From a virus, in IMG/VR virus record IMGVR_UViG_3300044621_001189, positions 1 to 44,269 of that record: a stretch of DNA of 44,269 nt; one strand, 5' to 3'. The notes beneath the pieces are model-generated. The model saw nothing but the letters and a program-made list of their open reading frames with translations. It was not told the DNA's origin and made no database searches. Numbering within the stretch: the first letter of the stretch is position 1; each line of letters starts with the position of its first letter. Positions 1 to 6,210 of this stretch are shown in pieces. Both the position numbers and the translations under genes were made by a program.

Positions 1-127
1 TCATCTGCTCAAGCATAGCCGCGACTTGTTCAATCTCTTTCTTGCGCTTGGCAATGTCATTGGATCGCTTATCAATCACGTTTTTGATTGTGCGAATGCC
101 GATAATGTCAGCCTTGACCAACTTGTT
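1..127. repeat. terminal direct repeat, copy 1
   Basis: Bases 1-127 are identical to 44143-44269. Both copies lie inside the portal gene, and the portal frame continues without a break when the copies are merged. The exact length of 127 suggests an assembly k-mer overlap of a circular or circularly permuted molecule, not a biological terminal repeat (inference). The unique genome is then 44,142 bp. Confidence 0.97.
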
Positions 128-415
128 ATCACGCATAATCTCAACAGCGGCACGATTGCCAAACGAATTGGCGGCCTCTGTGAGTATGTTTGATTTGAAG
201 TTGGAGGCGTTAGGCCAAGGAATGCTTTTACCGTGGAACTCAGGCTTGCACAGCTCAATGCCTTTGTTCACGCACTCGATCCAATCCTTCATCGAATCCA
301 GATCGTAATCAGCGCGCTCTATCACTTGCTGGGCGATGATATGTAGTCGCTCATCGCTTAGGTCTGCGGCTATGTTTACTGAGCCGATGTAGTTAATTAG
401 TTTTTTTAGGCTCAT
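1..415 (-). CDS. portal protein, N-terminal part (continues at 44269)
   Basis: This is the start of the portal gene, split by the ends of the contig. The ATG at 413-415 overlaps the stop of the 57-aa gene upstream (ATGA). The protein begins MSLKKLINYIGSVNIAADLS and stays open to base 1. Joining through the 127-base overlap adds 98 residues in front of the methionine at 44263, giving about 772 aa, close to the usual P22-type portal size (about 725). The portal forms the dodecameric ring at the capsid vertex through which DNA is packaged and ejected. The assignment comes from gene order (terL, two small genes, portal, scaffold, capsid) and the long Gln-rich C-terminus. Confidence 0.9.
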   Translation of the reverse strand, partial: MSLKKLINYIGSVNIAADLSDERLHIIAQQVIERADYDLDSMKDWIECVNKGIELCKPEFHGKSIPWPNASNFKSNILTEAANSFGNRAAVEIMRDNKLVKADIIGIRTIKNVIDKRSNDIAKRKKEIEQVAAMLEQM

Positions 416-585
416 AGTTTGTGCTTCTCCATTTCCTGCTTAAATACCGCGCTGATTCCGCGCTGCAATTCAAGCTTTAGGTAATTAGGTGCTTTTAGTG
501 ATGGGCAGTCGAATGGAGAACCGCCAGCCGATCTATGCGCTTCCATTTGACTGATAAGAGTTAAAACTTCTTCTACTAGGCTCAT
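412..585 (-). CDS. small conserved-position protein between terL and portal (57 aa)
   Basis: I read this 57-aa frame directly. It begins MSLVEEVLTLISQMEAHRSA and ends EMEKHKL. Its ATG (583-585) overlaps the stop of the 103-aa gene upstream, and its TGA (412-414) overlaps the portal ATG, so translational coupling is likely on both sides. The product is small, helical and soluble, with no recognised domain. Its position in the packaging/head operon suggests a structural or assembly accessory role, but the function is unknown. Confidence 0.75.
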   Translation of the reverse strand: MSLVEEVLTLISQMEAHRSAGGSPFDCPSLKAPNYLKLELQRGISAVFKQEMEKHKL

Positions 586-893
586 ATTTTGTACCCCAGT
601 GAAAACCTTGCCATTGCTGATTGGATTAGCATTCCTGTTCTTGAGTCAGTTTTTGTGCCTGAATCTACAAGTCTTATAAAAGCAACATCAGGCACTTTTA
701 AATCCTTAATGCGTTCATGTAAATCATCAATCAGCATATCTTCAGCGCTTCCAAATGGAGGTTCATGCATAATTGCTGCATGAACCCAAACAAAACCTTC
801 GCCGGTACTGCCATCGGCAAGCGAAATAAACTCCACGCTTGGGAAGCATTCTTTTATCTTGGCTATTACCTTATCTTGTAATGTCATGCCCAT
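582..893 (-). CDS. hypothetical protein downstream of terL (103 aa)
   Basis: A soluble 103-residue protein beginning MGMTLQDKVIAKIKECFPSV. The start overlaps the end of terL by about 10 bp and the stop overlaps the next ATG (ATGA), so it is an integral part of the packaging operon. No signal peptide or membrane segment is visible. The central part (VWVHAAIMHEPPFGSAEDM, then a charged helix) looks like a small alpha/beta fold. I do not recognise the family. A true start at the second methionine (MTLQ) is possible. Confidence 0.8.
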   Translation of the reverse strand: MGMTLQDKVIAKIKECFPSVEFISLADGSTGEGFVWVHAAIMHEPPFGSAEDMLIDDLHERIKDLKVPDVAFIRLVDSGTKTDSRTGMLIQSAMARFSLGYKI

Positions 894-2560
894 CCTCCAT
901 TGCCTTGATCAGGTTCGCTATCGTCATAATCGTCATAATCGTCATTATCGTATATGTCAACTTCTTGTTGAAGCATCATAACAACGTCGGCCATATTTGG
1001 TGATTTGATCTTTTTGGCTTTCATCTCTGGCTTGCTAAGAATCTGGATTTTGCCGTTACTGTTGCTGTACTTTCTCGGGATGCGGCATATCTCAGCGCGC
1101 AGCCCAACCAGCTCCTTAATGCCAGAACTAAAACTTATTAGCTCGTCAGGCGGAAAATACTTGCCCTTCTCAACAGCTAGATAGGTCTTAAACATTTTAT
1201 CACGTAAGCGCCAATAGTTCTGCGCCCGTAAATTCAGTAACATTGCTGAGTTGGTGCGGCCTCGTTCTATGTCAAAGAATCCTTCACCCTCAATGCCATC
1301 ATAGATTTCATTAGGGTGCTGCACTGCCTCGCCGCCGTGGAACGGGACAATTTTTACTTTCTTGCCCTTCAGTCCCTCCATGACCTGACGCCGTAGGCTT
1401 AGGCCGATGCCGTCACTATCCCATAGAAACACATCTGGCTTTAGCTTAACAGCGAACCCAAGCGCCCAATCCGTAGCGGAATTAACATCACCGGCATTGG
1501 TGCTGGACACTCCCGTAACCACTGAGCCATGTTGATAACCAACGGCTTTAGCGTCTCCACTATCGGCAGGGTCATAAGCTAATCGCTCCTGTCCAGTAGG
1601 CTCAAAGCCAAGCTTTATATGCGCATCAACACAAGCATCGAACCACTCGGCCAATATGATTGAATTCTCTACTGTGTCCAATGGTGCCCCCATCCAAATG
1701 TGGTCATATACCGCGCGCGGCTTGTTCTCTAGATCAAACAGCCTCTCGCCCTCAAGCCCTGAATCCATGAACCACGGGTTGTCTGTGTAGTTCATTTTGA
1801 TTATCAGGTGCAGATCGTCTTCGTAGTATCCATCCCTATTCAAGTGGTCAAGGAATGGATTGATAAATCGCTTACTAAACGGGTCTTCACTGGAATTGAT
1901 GTTGGCAATGAAAAACATTTGCACATCATCAATCGCGCCTTTTGATTCTTCTACTGCCATGCCTGGCAATCCAGATCTGGCTTTGTTCCGCGCTGTAGGT
2001 GTCAGGTTAGTTATTGACGCATCGCTTAGTGTTGCCGCCTCTTCAGTCAAGAATCTGCGAAACCCTGCGGCAGACTTGATGCTAGCCGGATTCCTTGCCA
2101 ATCCCATGTACTTGAACTCGCCGCCGTACTTGTAGCGTATGGTCGTATCAAGAACTGAGAAGTTTTCAAGGTTAAGCCGATATATTTCCTCCTTGATTAG
2201 CGCGTGAACTGATTCGGCGATTGACGACTGAAATTCACGAAGGCAAAAAACCTTATCCCCTCTATCCATCACCCCAGCAAGACAAATATCAACAGCGCCT
2301 ACCGACTTCATTGACCCGCGCCCGCCGTAGATAATAACGAAGCGCTTCTTTGTCGTTACTGCGCGCTCTAGCTTCTCTGCGGTGTATATCGTTACCGGCT
2401 TATCAGTTCTTACCCATTCTCCATCTATGCACTCAATGGAGTGTAGGTGCCTGCCGTCAGCGTGGACAATCCCAAACACAGTAGAGTGGCGCTCACCGCT
2501 GGAATTCTTGGCGTATTCCTCTGCCCGCTCGATTGCTTGCAGTGTTAGCCGCTTACGCAT
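884..2560 (-). CDS. terL: terminase large subunit (ATPase-nuclease)
   Basis: This is the packaging motor: an ATPase that pumps DNA into the procapsid through the portal and a nuclease that cuts the concatemer. The 558 aa length is normal. Walker A is GGRGSMKS at residues 79-86, and Walker B with the catalytic acidic pair is RFLTEEA around 169-175. The nuclease half carries acidic residues in AYDPADSGDAKAV (328-340) and in LWDSDGIG about 50 residues later, as in RNase H-like terminase nucleases. The C-terminus is an Asp/Tyr-rich tail (DNDDYDDYDDSEPD) encoded by short tandem repeats. The start overlaps terS by 8 bp. A circular map with a P22-like head gene set suggests headful packaging (inference). 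Confidence 0.95.
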   Translation of the reverse strand: MRKRLTLQAIERAEEYAKNSSGERHSTVFGIVHADGRHLHSIECIDGEWVRTDKPVTIYTAEKLERAVTTKKRFVIIYGGRGSMKSVGAVDICLAGVMDRGDKVFCLREFQSSIAESVHALIKEEIYRLNLENFSVLDTTIRYKYGGEFKYMGLARNPASIKSAAGFRRFLTEEAATLSDASITNLTPTARNKARSGLPGMAVEESKGAIDDVQMFFIANINSSEDPFSKRFINPFLDHLNRDGYYEDDLHLIIKMNYTDNPWFMDSGLEGERLFDLENKPRAVYDHIWMGAPLDTVENSIILAEWFDACVDAHIKLGFEPTGQERLAYDPADSGDAKAVGYQHGSVVTGVSSTNAGDVNSATDWALGFAVKLKPDVFLWDSDGIGLSLRRQVMEGLKGKKVKIVPFHGGEAVQHPNEIYDGIEGEGFFDIERGRTNSAMLLNLRAQNYWRLRDKMFKTYLAVEKGKYFPPDELISFSSGIKELVGLRAEICRIPRKYSNSNGKIQILSKPEMKAKKIKSPNMADVVMMLQQEVDIYDNDDYDDYDDSEPDQGNGGWA

Positions 2561-2984
2561 TCTTATCCGCTAACAGTTTTTCAATAGCCTCCAGCCGCTT
2601 GGCCAGCTCGGTCACTTCCTCAATGCCCAATGACTTGCTTATTGCCTCAATGAGTATTGACCCGACGTCAGGAGGTATTGTGCCGTCAGTGATGCAGTCG
2701 AGCACCTTATTGGCTTTTTCAGCAGGAGTGCCGTCTTTTGGCCAACCTTCGACAATGATTGATTCGTGGGATTGCTTCGGTACAGGGTTGTAGCGCTTCA
2801 GTAGCTCTTGTAGAAACACGCCGCCATCGGCTATAGCTCTTTCGACCAGCATGTCAATAAAGTCATCCTCGGTCATATTCTTGCGCTTTAACGACTCTAT
2901 CAGCTTTGTTTTGAATGACTGACCACGAGGCGGACGATCAACCGGTTGGTTGTTGGAGTCAAATGATGTTTTACTTTTTGCCAT
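2553..2984 (-). CDS. terS: terminase small subunit (putative)
   Basis: The DNA-recognition subunit that would bring terL to the packaging site. It has 143 aa, the usual size, and lies directly upstream of terL with an 8-bp overlap. The sequence is basic at the N-terminus (GQSFKTKLIESLKRKN), then helical (DDFIDMLVERAIADGG), and ends in a charged helix (LAKRLEAIEKLLADKNA), consistent with an HTH plus oligomerisation helix. The identity rests mainly on position and size. It starts about 50 bases below a terminator (3034-3058), so its own promoter or read-through is needed. The leader has the direct repeat AACGGGCT TTT AACGGGCT. Confidence 0.75.
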   Translation of the reverse strand: MAKSKTSFDSNNQPVDRPPRGQSFKTKLIESLKRKNMTEDDFIDMLVERAIADGGVFLQELLKRYNPVPKQSHESIIVEGWPKDGTPAEKANKVLDCITDGTIPPDVGSILIEAISKSLGIEEVTELAKRLEAIEKLLADKNA

Positions 2985-3033
2985 GATAGCCCGTTAAAAG
3001 CCCGTTATTTTTGTAATTTTAGCACATTTCAGG

Positions 3034-3058
3034 CAATAAAAAACCCACAGAAGTGGGC
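3034..3058 (-). terminator. rho-independent terminator after tRNA
   Basis: Read on the minus strand: stem CCCAC, loop TTCT, stem GTGGG, then TTTTTTATT. It separates the tRNA transcript from the terminase genes and would insulate the early minus-strand transcript from the late operon. Confidence 0.8.
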
Positions 3059-3068
3059 AGTCTAATCT

Positions 3069-3143
3069 TCAATATGGCGGGACTCGAACCCGCATCTACA
3101 CCAAGTTTCCCGGTGTCCTCTAACCTAGTTGGGGCACACATTG
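3069..3143 (-). tRNA. tRNA-like gene, atypical anticodon loop (centre AAA)
   Basis: A 75-nt cloverleaf can be drawn. Acceptor CAATGTG pairs with CATATTG (one G-U). The D arm CCCC/GAGG has one mismatch. The anticodon stem is CACCG/TGGTG with 7-nt loop GGAAACT, followed by a 5-nt variable region. The T arm is a perfect GCGGG TTCGAGT CCCGC, and the discriminator is A. No CCA is encoded. Counting the loop gives anticodon AAA (Phe), but position 33 is G where nearly all tRNAs have U. It may be degenerate, repurposed, or decode oddly. A terminator follows immediately. Confidence 0.7.
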
Positions 3144-3149
3144 AAATTC

Positions 3150-3271
3150 TTTATGGCGCTGGAAATCCTATCCCGCGTTTTGCGCTATGCAGTAATAATG
3201 GTGCACGCCAATAATCTAGGACAGACCACGCACCGACAACACCCTAGATAGCTGTAAACAAATAATACCAC
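3150..3271. other. non-coding stretch upstream of the tRNA, with hairpins
   Basis: About 120 bases without a gene. The 7-base inverted repeat ATCTAGG (3214-3220) / CCTAGAT (3243-3249) encloses 22 bases. A second potential pairing joins GGCGCTG (3155-3161) with ACGCC (3205-3209). It probably lies in the leader of the tRNA transcript. I could not draw a cloverleaf here. Confidence 0.4.
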
Positions 3272-3298
3272 AAATAAAAAAGCCAGCACTAGGCTGGC
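3272..3298 (-). terminator. rho-independent terminator
   Basis: Minus strand: GCCAGC CTAGT GCTGGC followed by TTTTTTATTT. It overlaps the stop codon of the 55-aa gene (TAG lies in the loop). Together with the terminator at 3034-3058 it brackets the tRNA. Confidence 0.85.
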
Positions 3299-3456
3299 GA
3301 AGGTGCGGACTGATACGCCCTAACAATGCTTTTGTATGCAAATCGCATTTTTGCTCCAAAATATAAGCTAGCGACCGAAACAAAAGCATCTAATCCATTT
3401 TTACTATCAATGCGAATCTGTACGCGGCTTTTAAGTTGATTTCTATTTGATGCCAT
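3289..3456 (-). CDS. small basic protein (55 aa)
   Basis: I read this 55-aa frame directly. It starts MASNRNQLKSRVQIRIDSKN and ends YQSAPSPA. The ATG at 3454-3456 follows a strong Shine-Dalgarno (AGGGGGAT, 5 bases away). The stop lies in the terminator loop, so this is the last gene of the minus-strand early transcript. The product is basic with one central amphipathic helix. Function unknown. Confidence 0.7.
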   Translation of the reverse strand: MASNRNQLKSRVQIRIDSKNGLDAFVSVASLYFGAKMRFAYKSIVRAYQSAPSPA

Positions 3457-3464
3457 AAATCCCC

Positions 3465-3671
3465 CTATATCGCATTCTCTGGCCAGTCATACCCCCTGCA
3501 AGGCTCGACCGGTCTTGATTGAGTCTCCCAAAACTTGTGCGCGACAGGCGGCTGATTAGCTTGAGCAAGTATCTGCGCGTGAAATTGGTTGCGCGGCTTT
3601 GGCTCTTGCAGTTCCTCAACTTCTGGTAGCGGTAAATCTTTGGGTTGGCTCATTGTTTTAAGCAGCGCCAT
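3465..3671 (-). CDS. small Pro/Glu-rich hypothetical protein (68 aa)
   Basis: The ATG at 3671 (MALLKTMSQPKDLPLPEVEE) is preceded by GGAG nine bases upstream. The frame can be extended to a TTG at 3731, but that would overlap the upstream 56-aa gene and has no ribosome site, so I prefer 3671. The protein is Pro-, Gln- and Glu-rich, probably poorly structured, and ends CRGYDWPENAI. It lies 8 bases upstream of the next small gene. Function unknown. Confidence 0.65.
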   Translation of the reverse strand: MALLKTMSQPKDLPLPEVEELQEPKPRNQFHAQILAQANQPPVAHKFWETQSRPVEPCRGYDWPENAI

Positions 3672-3693
3672 GTAGTCGCGCTCCTGTAATAAA

Positions 3694-3864
3694 TTAAACG
3701 TATCCAAAGTATCTAGTTCCAGCTTGCACAAACAATGAAGGGCAATCGATTTCTTTTTCGCTGCACTCTACCCAATCCCCTTTGGCGGGCTTTACACCTT
3801 GAGCAAATTTGATAACAGTGCATTCTGCGTTTTCGTCAAAGTTTGCATTTTTGAATGTGGTCAT
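3694..3864 (-). CDS. small hypothetical protein (56 aa)
   Basis: I read this 56-aa frame directly. It starts MTTFKNANFDENAECTVIKF and ends RYFGYV. The ATG at 3862-3864 follows GGAGATAG at good spacing, and the gene lies just downstream of promoter 3926-3953. Its 3' end overlaps the next gene's possible TTG-extended frame. It is small and acidic with alternating hydrophobic residues, probably an all-beta fold. Function unknown. Confidence 0.7.
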   Translation of the reverse strand: MTTFKNANFDENAECTVIKFAQGVKPAKGDWVECSEKEIDCPSLFVQAGTRYFGYV

Positions 3865-3914
3865 TTTCTATCTCCAATCTAGCTACCGGCTAGGCGGTGG
3901 TCGCTGTATCGCTT

Positions 3915-3959
3915 CCATGTGTTTCATTATACGCGCATAAAGACTAAAAGCAAGCATTA
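3915..3959 (-). promoter_or_regulatory. sigma70 promoter, copy 2 of a repeated 45-nt element
   Basis: Minus strand: -35 TTGCTT (3953-3948), 16-base spacer, perfect -10 TATAAT (3931-3926). The surrounding 45 bases align with 4412-4456 without gaps, sharing TAATGCTTGC, GCGTATAAT and CACATGG. It would drive the small genes 3864-3289. Confidence 0.8.
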
Positions 3960-3979
3960 AGACTAAGAATATGTAATCT

Positions 3980-4153
3980 TTACACTTCCTTACGTTCGCA
4001 ATATTCCAGCCATGCACCGCGAACCATTGAACGGAATTTAACAGGGTTTGATTTGGCTGTGCGCCCCATTGAGTTTTCACCCAATCCTAAAAAGCGCTCG
4101 CAGTCTTTCAGTGAGCGCCAGCCGATGCTTTTTGCGTATTGTGATGGGGACAT
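3980..4153 (-). CDS. small basic protein, possible HTH (57 aa)
   Basis: I read this 57-aa frame directly. It starts MSPSQYAKSIGWRSLKDCER and ends EYCERKEV. SQYAKSIGWRSLKDCERFLG followed by a basic stretch (GRTAKSNPVKFRSMVRGAW) resembles a small helix-turn-helix or excisionase-like protein, but this is only a guess. Its ATG lies 2 bases from the stop of the 74-aa gene upstream. A different frame over 3883-4080 would include promoter 3926-3953 and is rejected. Confidence 0.7.
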   Translation of the reverse strand: MSPSQYAKSIGWRSLKDCERFLGLGENSMGRTAKSNPVKFRSMVRGAWLEYCERKEV

Positions 4154-4154
4154 T

Positions 4155-4379
4155 TTATAAAACCTTTACAAAGTTTCCGCTCTTTGTGAAGCGGTAGAAC
4201 ATTCCGCCTTGCACTGATCTTTTTCCGCTCTTTAAAGCTTTGCTTGCATAGTAAACTACAGCATCCTTACCTGACTTCAAAAGAGCATCTTTAACAAATT
4301 TCAAATCATCAGAAACATTTTCAAAGCTGTCTACGACGTATTCTGTGCTTCCTATAAAAAATTTAGTGCCTATCATCAT
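4155..4379 (-). CDS. hypothetical early protein (74 aa)
   Basis: The start at 4379 (MMIGTKFFIGSTEYVVDSFE) is chosen because AAAGGAGTTAAG precedes it. The in-frame ATG at 4415 lies at or before the expected transcription start of promoter 4423-4450, so it is unlikely. The protein is 74 aa, beta-rich at the N-terminus and Lys-rich at the C-terminus, and ends MFYRFTKSGNFVKVL. No known domain. It is the first gene after its promoter, so it is probably expressed early. Confidence 0.75.
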   Translation of the reverse strand: MMIGTKFFIGSTEYVVDSFENVSDDLKFVKDALLKSGKDAVVYYASKALKSGKRSVQGGMFYRFTKSGNFVKVL

Positions 4380-4411
4380 CTTAACTCCTTTCGGCTTAGC
4401 GTTATTGCTTA

Positions 4412-4456
4412 CCATGTGGGTTATTATACGCGTAAATTAGTTACTTGCAAGCATTA
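4412..4456 (-). promoter_or_regulatory. sigma70 promoter, copy 1 of a repeated 45-nt element
   Basis: Minus strand: -35 TTGCAA (4450-4445), 16-base spacer, -10 TATAAT (4428-4423). It is a near-duplicate of 3915-3959. It drives the 74-aa gene and the genes after it. Confidence 0.8.
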
Positions 4457-4479
4457 TGACTCACCAAGAAGTGTAAAGA

Positions 4480-4683
4480 TTAGTTGAGCAAAGCAACTAT
4501 GATGCGCCCCTTTTCGCTGCCGCTTTTGATTTCGCGCTTGAATTTGGCGAATAGGATAGACTCCTCGATCTGTTCCGCTGTCCAGTTGTTCAGCGTTCGC
4601 GGCGTGACGTTAATCAGCGCCGCGAACTCTTTGGCCGATTTAAAACCGGCCTCTTTGATTTGATCAGCTACGGCCTGGGTCAT
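4480..4683 (-). CDS. small HTH-like protein (67 aa)
   Basis: A 67-aa protein beginning MTQAVADQIKEAGFKSAKEF. Residues about 5-35 (FKSAKEFAALINVTPRTLNNWTA) fit a helix-turn-helix with recognition helix TPRTLNNW, as in small phage DNA-binding proteins. The C-terminus is basic. The start overlaps the stop of the DUF3560 gene upstream (ATGA). It is probably a regulator or DNA-binding accessory protein (inference). Confidence 0.75.
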   Translation of the reverse strand: MTQAVADQIKEAGFKSAKEFAALINVTPRTLNNWTAEQIEESILFAKFKREIKSGSEKGRIIVALLN

Positions 4684-5360
4684 TGCCGCTCACCCCACAG
4701 CACAATAGCAGTATCAAGATTTTTCTTGGCATCCTTCACCGCTTTGTTTGCATATTGAATAGACATGCTGTGCGGCCTTGGGATGCTGCCATCTTTTAGC
4801 CCTGCATGATATGCCGTGGCCTTTTCCAGCTTGTGAGCGTAATAGTCGACAGACTCCGGCATAGCCAGCGTGATTTTCCCCTCTTGCGCCTCCCAGTAAG
4901 CCGCACGGCGTGCGTACTCCTCGGCTTTTCTGCTTTCTTCTACGCATTTGGCCATGCGGTTATGATTGCGCTCGATTAAGGCGCGGTGGCGTTTTTCGCT
5001 GTGGTGCCCAACCTTGATAGGCTCGGCCAGTGACAAAAATTCCGCACCTTCTTTGCTCGCCTCGTATGCCTGATCGCTGCGCTTTTCAGCGTTAGCGGCA
5101 AACCCATTTAGGCGCTCAGCTTTACGCTTTGCGCGCTCTTGAGCGTTAAAACCATCTTCGCGGGTGATGCTGTAGTACCAAAATCCGTCTTTTTCCAACA
5201 CCAGGTTATGTACCAGGCATTGATGAGCATTGTATTTGCCTTGCACCTCGATCACCTCACCTTTTTCGTGCGGCTCGCTGCATTTCGCCAAAAACACGTT
5301 TGGGCAGTATTTAACGTAGATCGGCATTGAACTGTGTGCTACCTGTTGTGCTGTGTTCAT
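4680..5360 (-). CDS. DUF3560-family protein (226 aa)
   Basis: The start at 5360 (MNTAQQVAHSSMPIYVKYCP) has GGAG eight bases upstream and overlaps the stop of the preceding gene (ATGA). A longer frame to 5423 has no such support. The N-terminal 70 residues are a beta-rich part with Cys/His (YCPNVFLAKC, HQCLVHN). The middle is a long charged helix (ERAKRKAERLNGFAANAEKR, then GHHSEKRHRALIERN) typical of DUF3560 proteins of phages and plasmids. The molecular role is unknown. Confidence 0.8.
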   Translation of the reverse strand: MNTAQQVAHSSMPIYVKYCPNVFLAKCSEPHEKGEVIEVQGKYNAHQCLVHNLVLEKDGFWYYSITREDGFNAQERAKRKAERLNGFAANAEKRSDQAYEASKEGAEFLSLAEPIKVGHHSEKRHRALIERNHNRMAKCVEESRKAEEYARRAAYWEAQEGKITLAMPESVDYYAHKLEKATAYHAGLKDGSIPRPHSMSIQYANKAVKDAKKNLDTAIVLWGERQ

Positions 5361-5530
5361 TTTTGCGGCTCCAAATTTTGGGCTATTTGCTCGTTGGTCA
5401 AAAATACAGTTGCGCTCATCCACTGATAATCACCTTTATTCCCGCCAGCCGCGTGGAATACAACACCGCCTTCAACAGGTTTTTTTGGCGTGTATGTTGC
5501 GCCGTTTGTTTTGTGTGTGTATTTAGACAT
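5357..5530 (-). CDS. small hypothetical protein (57 aa)
   Basis: I read this 57-aa frame directly. It starts MSKYTHKTNGATYTPKKPVE and ends QIAQNLEPQK. The ribosome site and spacer CGGAGAAAGAAA-ATG are identical to those of the next gene upstream (5825). Its stop overlaps the start of the DUF3560 gene (ATGA). No recognised domain. Confidence 0.75.
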   Translation of the reverse strand: MSKYTHKTNGATYTPKKPVEGGVVFHAAGGNKGDYQWMSATVFLTNEQIAQNLEPQK

Positions 5531-5547
5531 TTTCTTTCTCCGGTGTT

Positions 5548-5563
5548 GCCCGCCGTAGCGGGC
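5548..5563 (-). promoter_or_regulatory. GC-rich hairpin in intergenic leader
   Basis: A perfect 6-bp stem GCCCGC/GCGGGC with tetraloop TACG lies between two small genes, 7 bases before the Shine-Dalgarno of the 57-aa gene. No T-run follows on the minus strand, so it is not a terminator. It may be an RNA-stability or translation-control hairpin. Confidence 0.5.
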
Positions 5564-5570
5564 TTGTTAT

Positions 5571-5825
5571 CTAAACGCAGTCAAGGTTAAAAAATGTGTA
5601 TGTGCCGCTTTTTTCATGCAGTGATACTGGCTGCGTGCGCTTAGCTTTTTCTATGTTTTTTACTGCATGACTTACTTTGTACTCAGACACATTCACAGCC
5701 TCACCAGTGCTTGTGTAGCAGCCTGCAACATCAATGCGCTTTAGTGATTTTGGCGCGTTTACAATGTAACCCACTACGTCACTGGTTCTTTTGCTTACTA
5801 CTGCCGCTAAAGTAATTTTGCTCAT
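5571..5825 (-). CDS. hypothetical early protein (84 aa)
   Basis: An 84-aa protein starting MSKITLAAVVSKRTSDVVGY, with CGGAGAAAG upstream and promoter 5877-5904 about 60 bases away. It is beta-rich at the N-terminus (VVGYIVNAPKSLKRIDVAG) with a basic helix (SHAVKNIEKAKRTQ). It is the first gene of a minus-strand transcript that continues through the DUF3560 gene. Function unknown. Confidence 0.8.
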   Translation of the reverse strand: MSKITLAAVVSKRTSDVVGYIVNAPKSLKRIDVAGCYTSTGEAVNVSEYKVSHAVKNIEKAKRTQPVSLHEKSGTYTFFNLDCV

Positions 5826-5876
5826 TTTCTTTCTCCGGTTAGTTACTGGCCGCCTTATTGCGTCTCAGTGATTACA

Positions 5877-5904
5877 AATATACATCATTTTTCGCATTGT
5901 TCAA
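5877..5904 (-). promoter_or_regulatory. sigma70 promoter for the 84-aa gene
   Basis: Minus strand: TTGAAC, 16-base spacer, TATATT. It lies just below the terminator at 5945-5968, so it starts a new transcript. Confidence 0.65.
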
Positions 5905-5944
5905 CTATTTTCTGCAATTATTTCTTGGTTTCGCAAAATTCAGG

Positions 5945-5968
5945 CAATAAAAAAGCCCCGAAGGGCTT
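5945..5968 (-). terminator. strong rho-independent terminator after ncRNA/tRNA
   Basis: Minus strand: AGCCC TTCG GGGCT followed by TTTTTTATT. The UUCG tetraloop and long U-run make it strong. It probably ends the transcript carrying the large structured RNA and the tRNA-like gene. Confidence 0.9.
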
Positions 5969-6095
5969 AGTGCGCAGTCAACAGAGGCGGAAAGGTGAAC
6001 CGCTGGAGCCTAGCAATGTTAGGTCTGTCCTGCGCTGCGGGCGGTTGTAACGCCACTATCCCGCTATGCGCGGCCTATGGGTAGGCGGGGGAAAT
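5969..6095 (-). other. structured RNA tail between tRNA-like gene and terminator
   Basis: No gene. Three compact stems are visible: CCTA/TAGG (6009-6023), GGCG/CGCC (6040-6054) and CCGC/GCGG (6061-6073). This could be the 3' domain of the large RNA or tRNA trailer sequence. Confidence 0.45.
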
Positions 6096-6210
6096 TGGAG
6101 CTGGTGACAGGATTTGAACCTGTGCGCACGGCATATGAAGTCTGCAAGCTTCGCCGCCACGGGAGGATTGACCCGCTGTTTTCCGCTCTAACCAACTGAG
6201 CTACACCAGC
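6096..6210 (-). tRNA. tRNA-like gene with an enlarged middle (115 nt with CCA)
   Basis: The ends are canonical. The acceptor GCTGGTG pairs perfectly with CACCAGC. The D arm is TAGCTCAGTTGGTTAGAGC, the T arm is ACAGG TTCAAAT CCTGT, and an encoded CCA follows discriminator T. Between the D and T arms lie about 61 nt instead of about 22. A hairpin GGCGAAG-cttgcaga-CTTCatatGCC could act as an extended anticodon arm (candidate anticodons TGC or GCA), with a preceding CGGG/CCCG hairpin. It may be a tRNA with an insertion, a tRNA-like domain of the adjacent large RNA, or a decayed gene. I cannot assign an amino acid. Confidence 0.7.

Noticed and set aside
915-947. Short tandem repeat as a regulatory iteron
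   Set aside because: The CGTCATAAT-type repeat encodes the Asp/Tyr-rich tail of the terminase and needs no other explanation.
3150-3255. A second tRNA next to the first
   Set aside because: No T arm (TTCRA) and no consistent cloverleaf could be drawn.
3883-4080. 65-aa minus-strand frame
   Set aside because: It contains promoter 3926-3953 and overlaps the better supported 57-aa gene (3980-4153) in another frame; no ribosome site.
4714-4947. 77-aa minus-strand frame
   Set aside because: Shadow of the DUF3560 gene in another frame.
5868-6050. 60-aa plus-strand frame
   Set aside because: Runs through a minus-strand promoter and terminator; no start signal.
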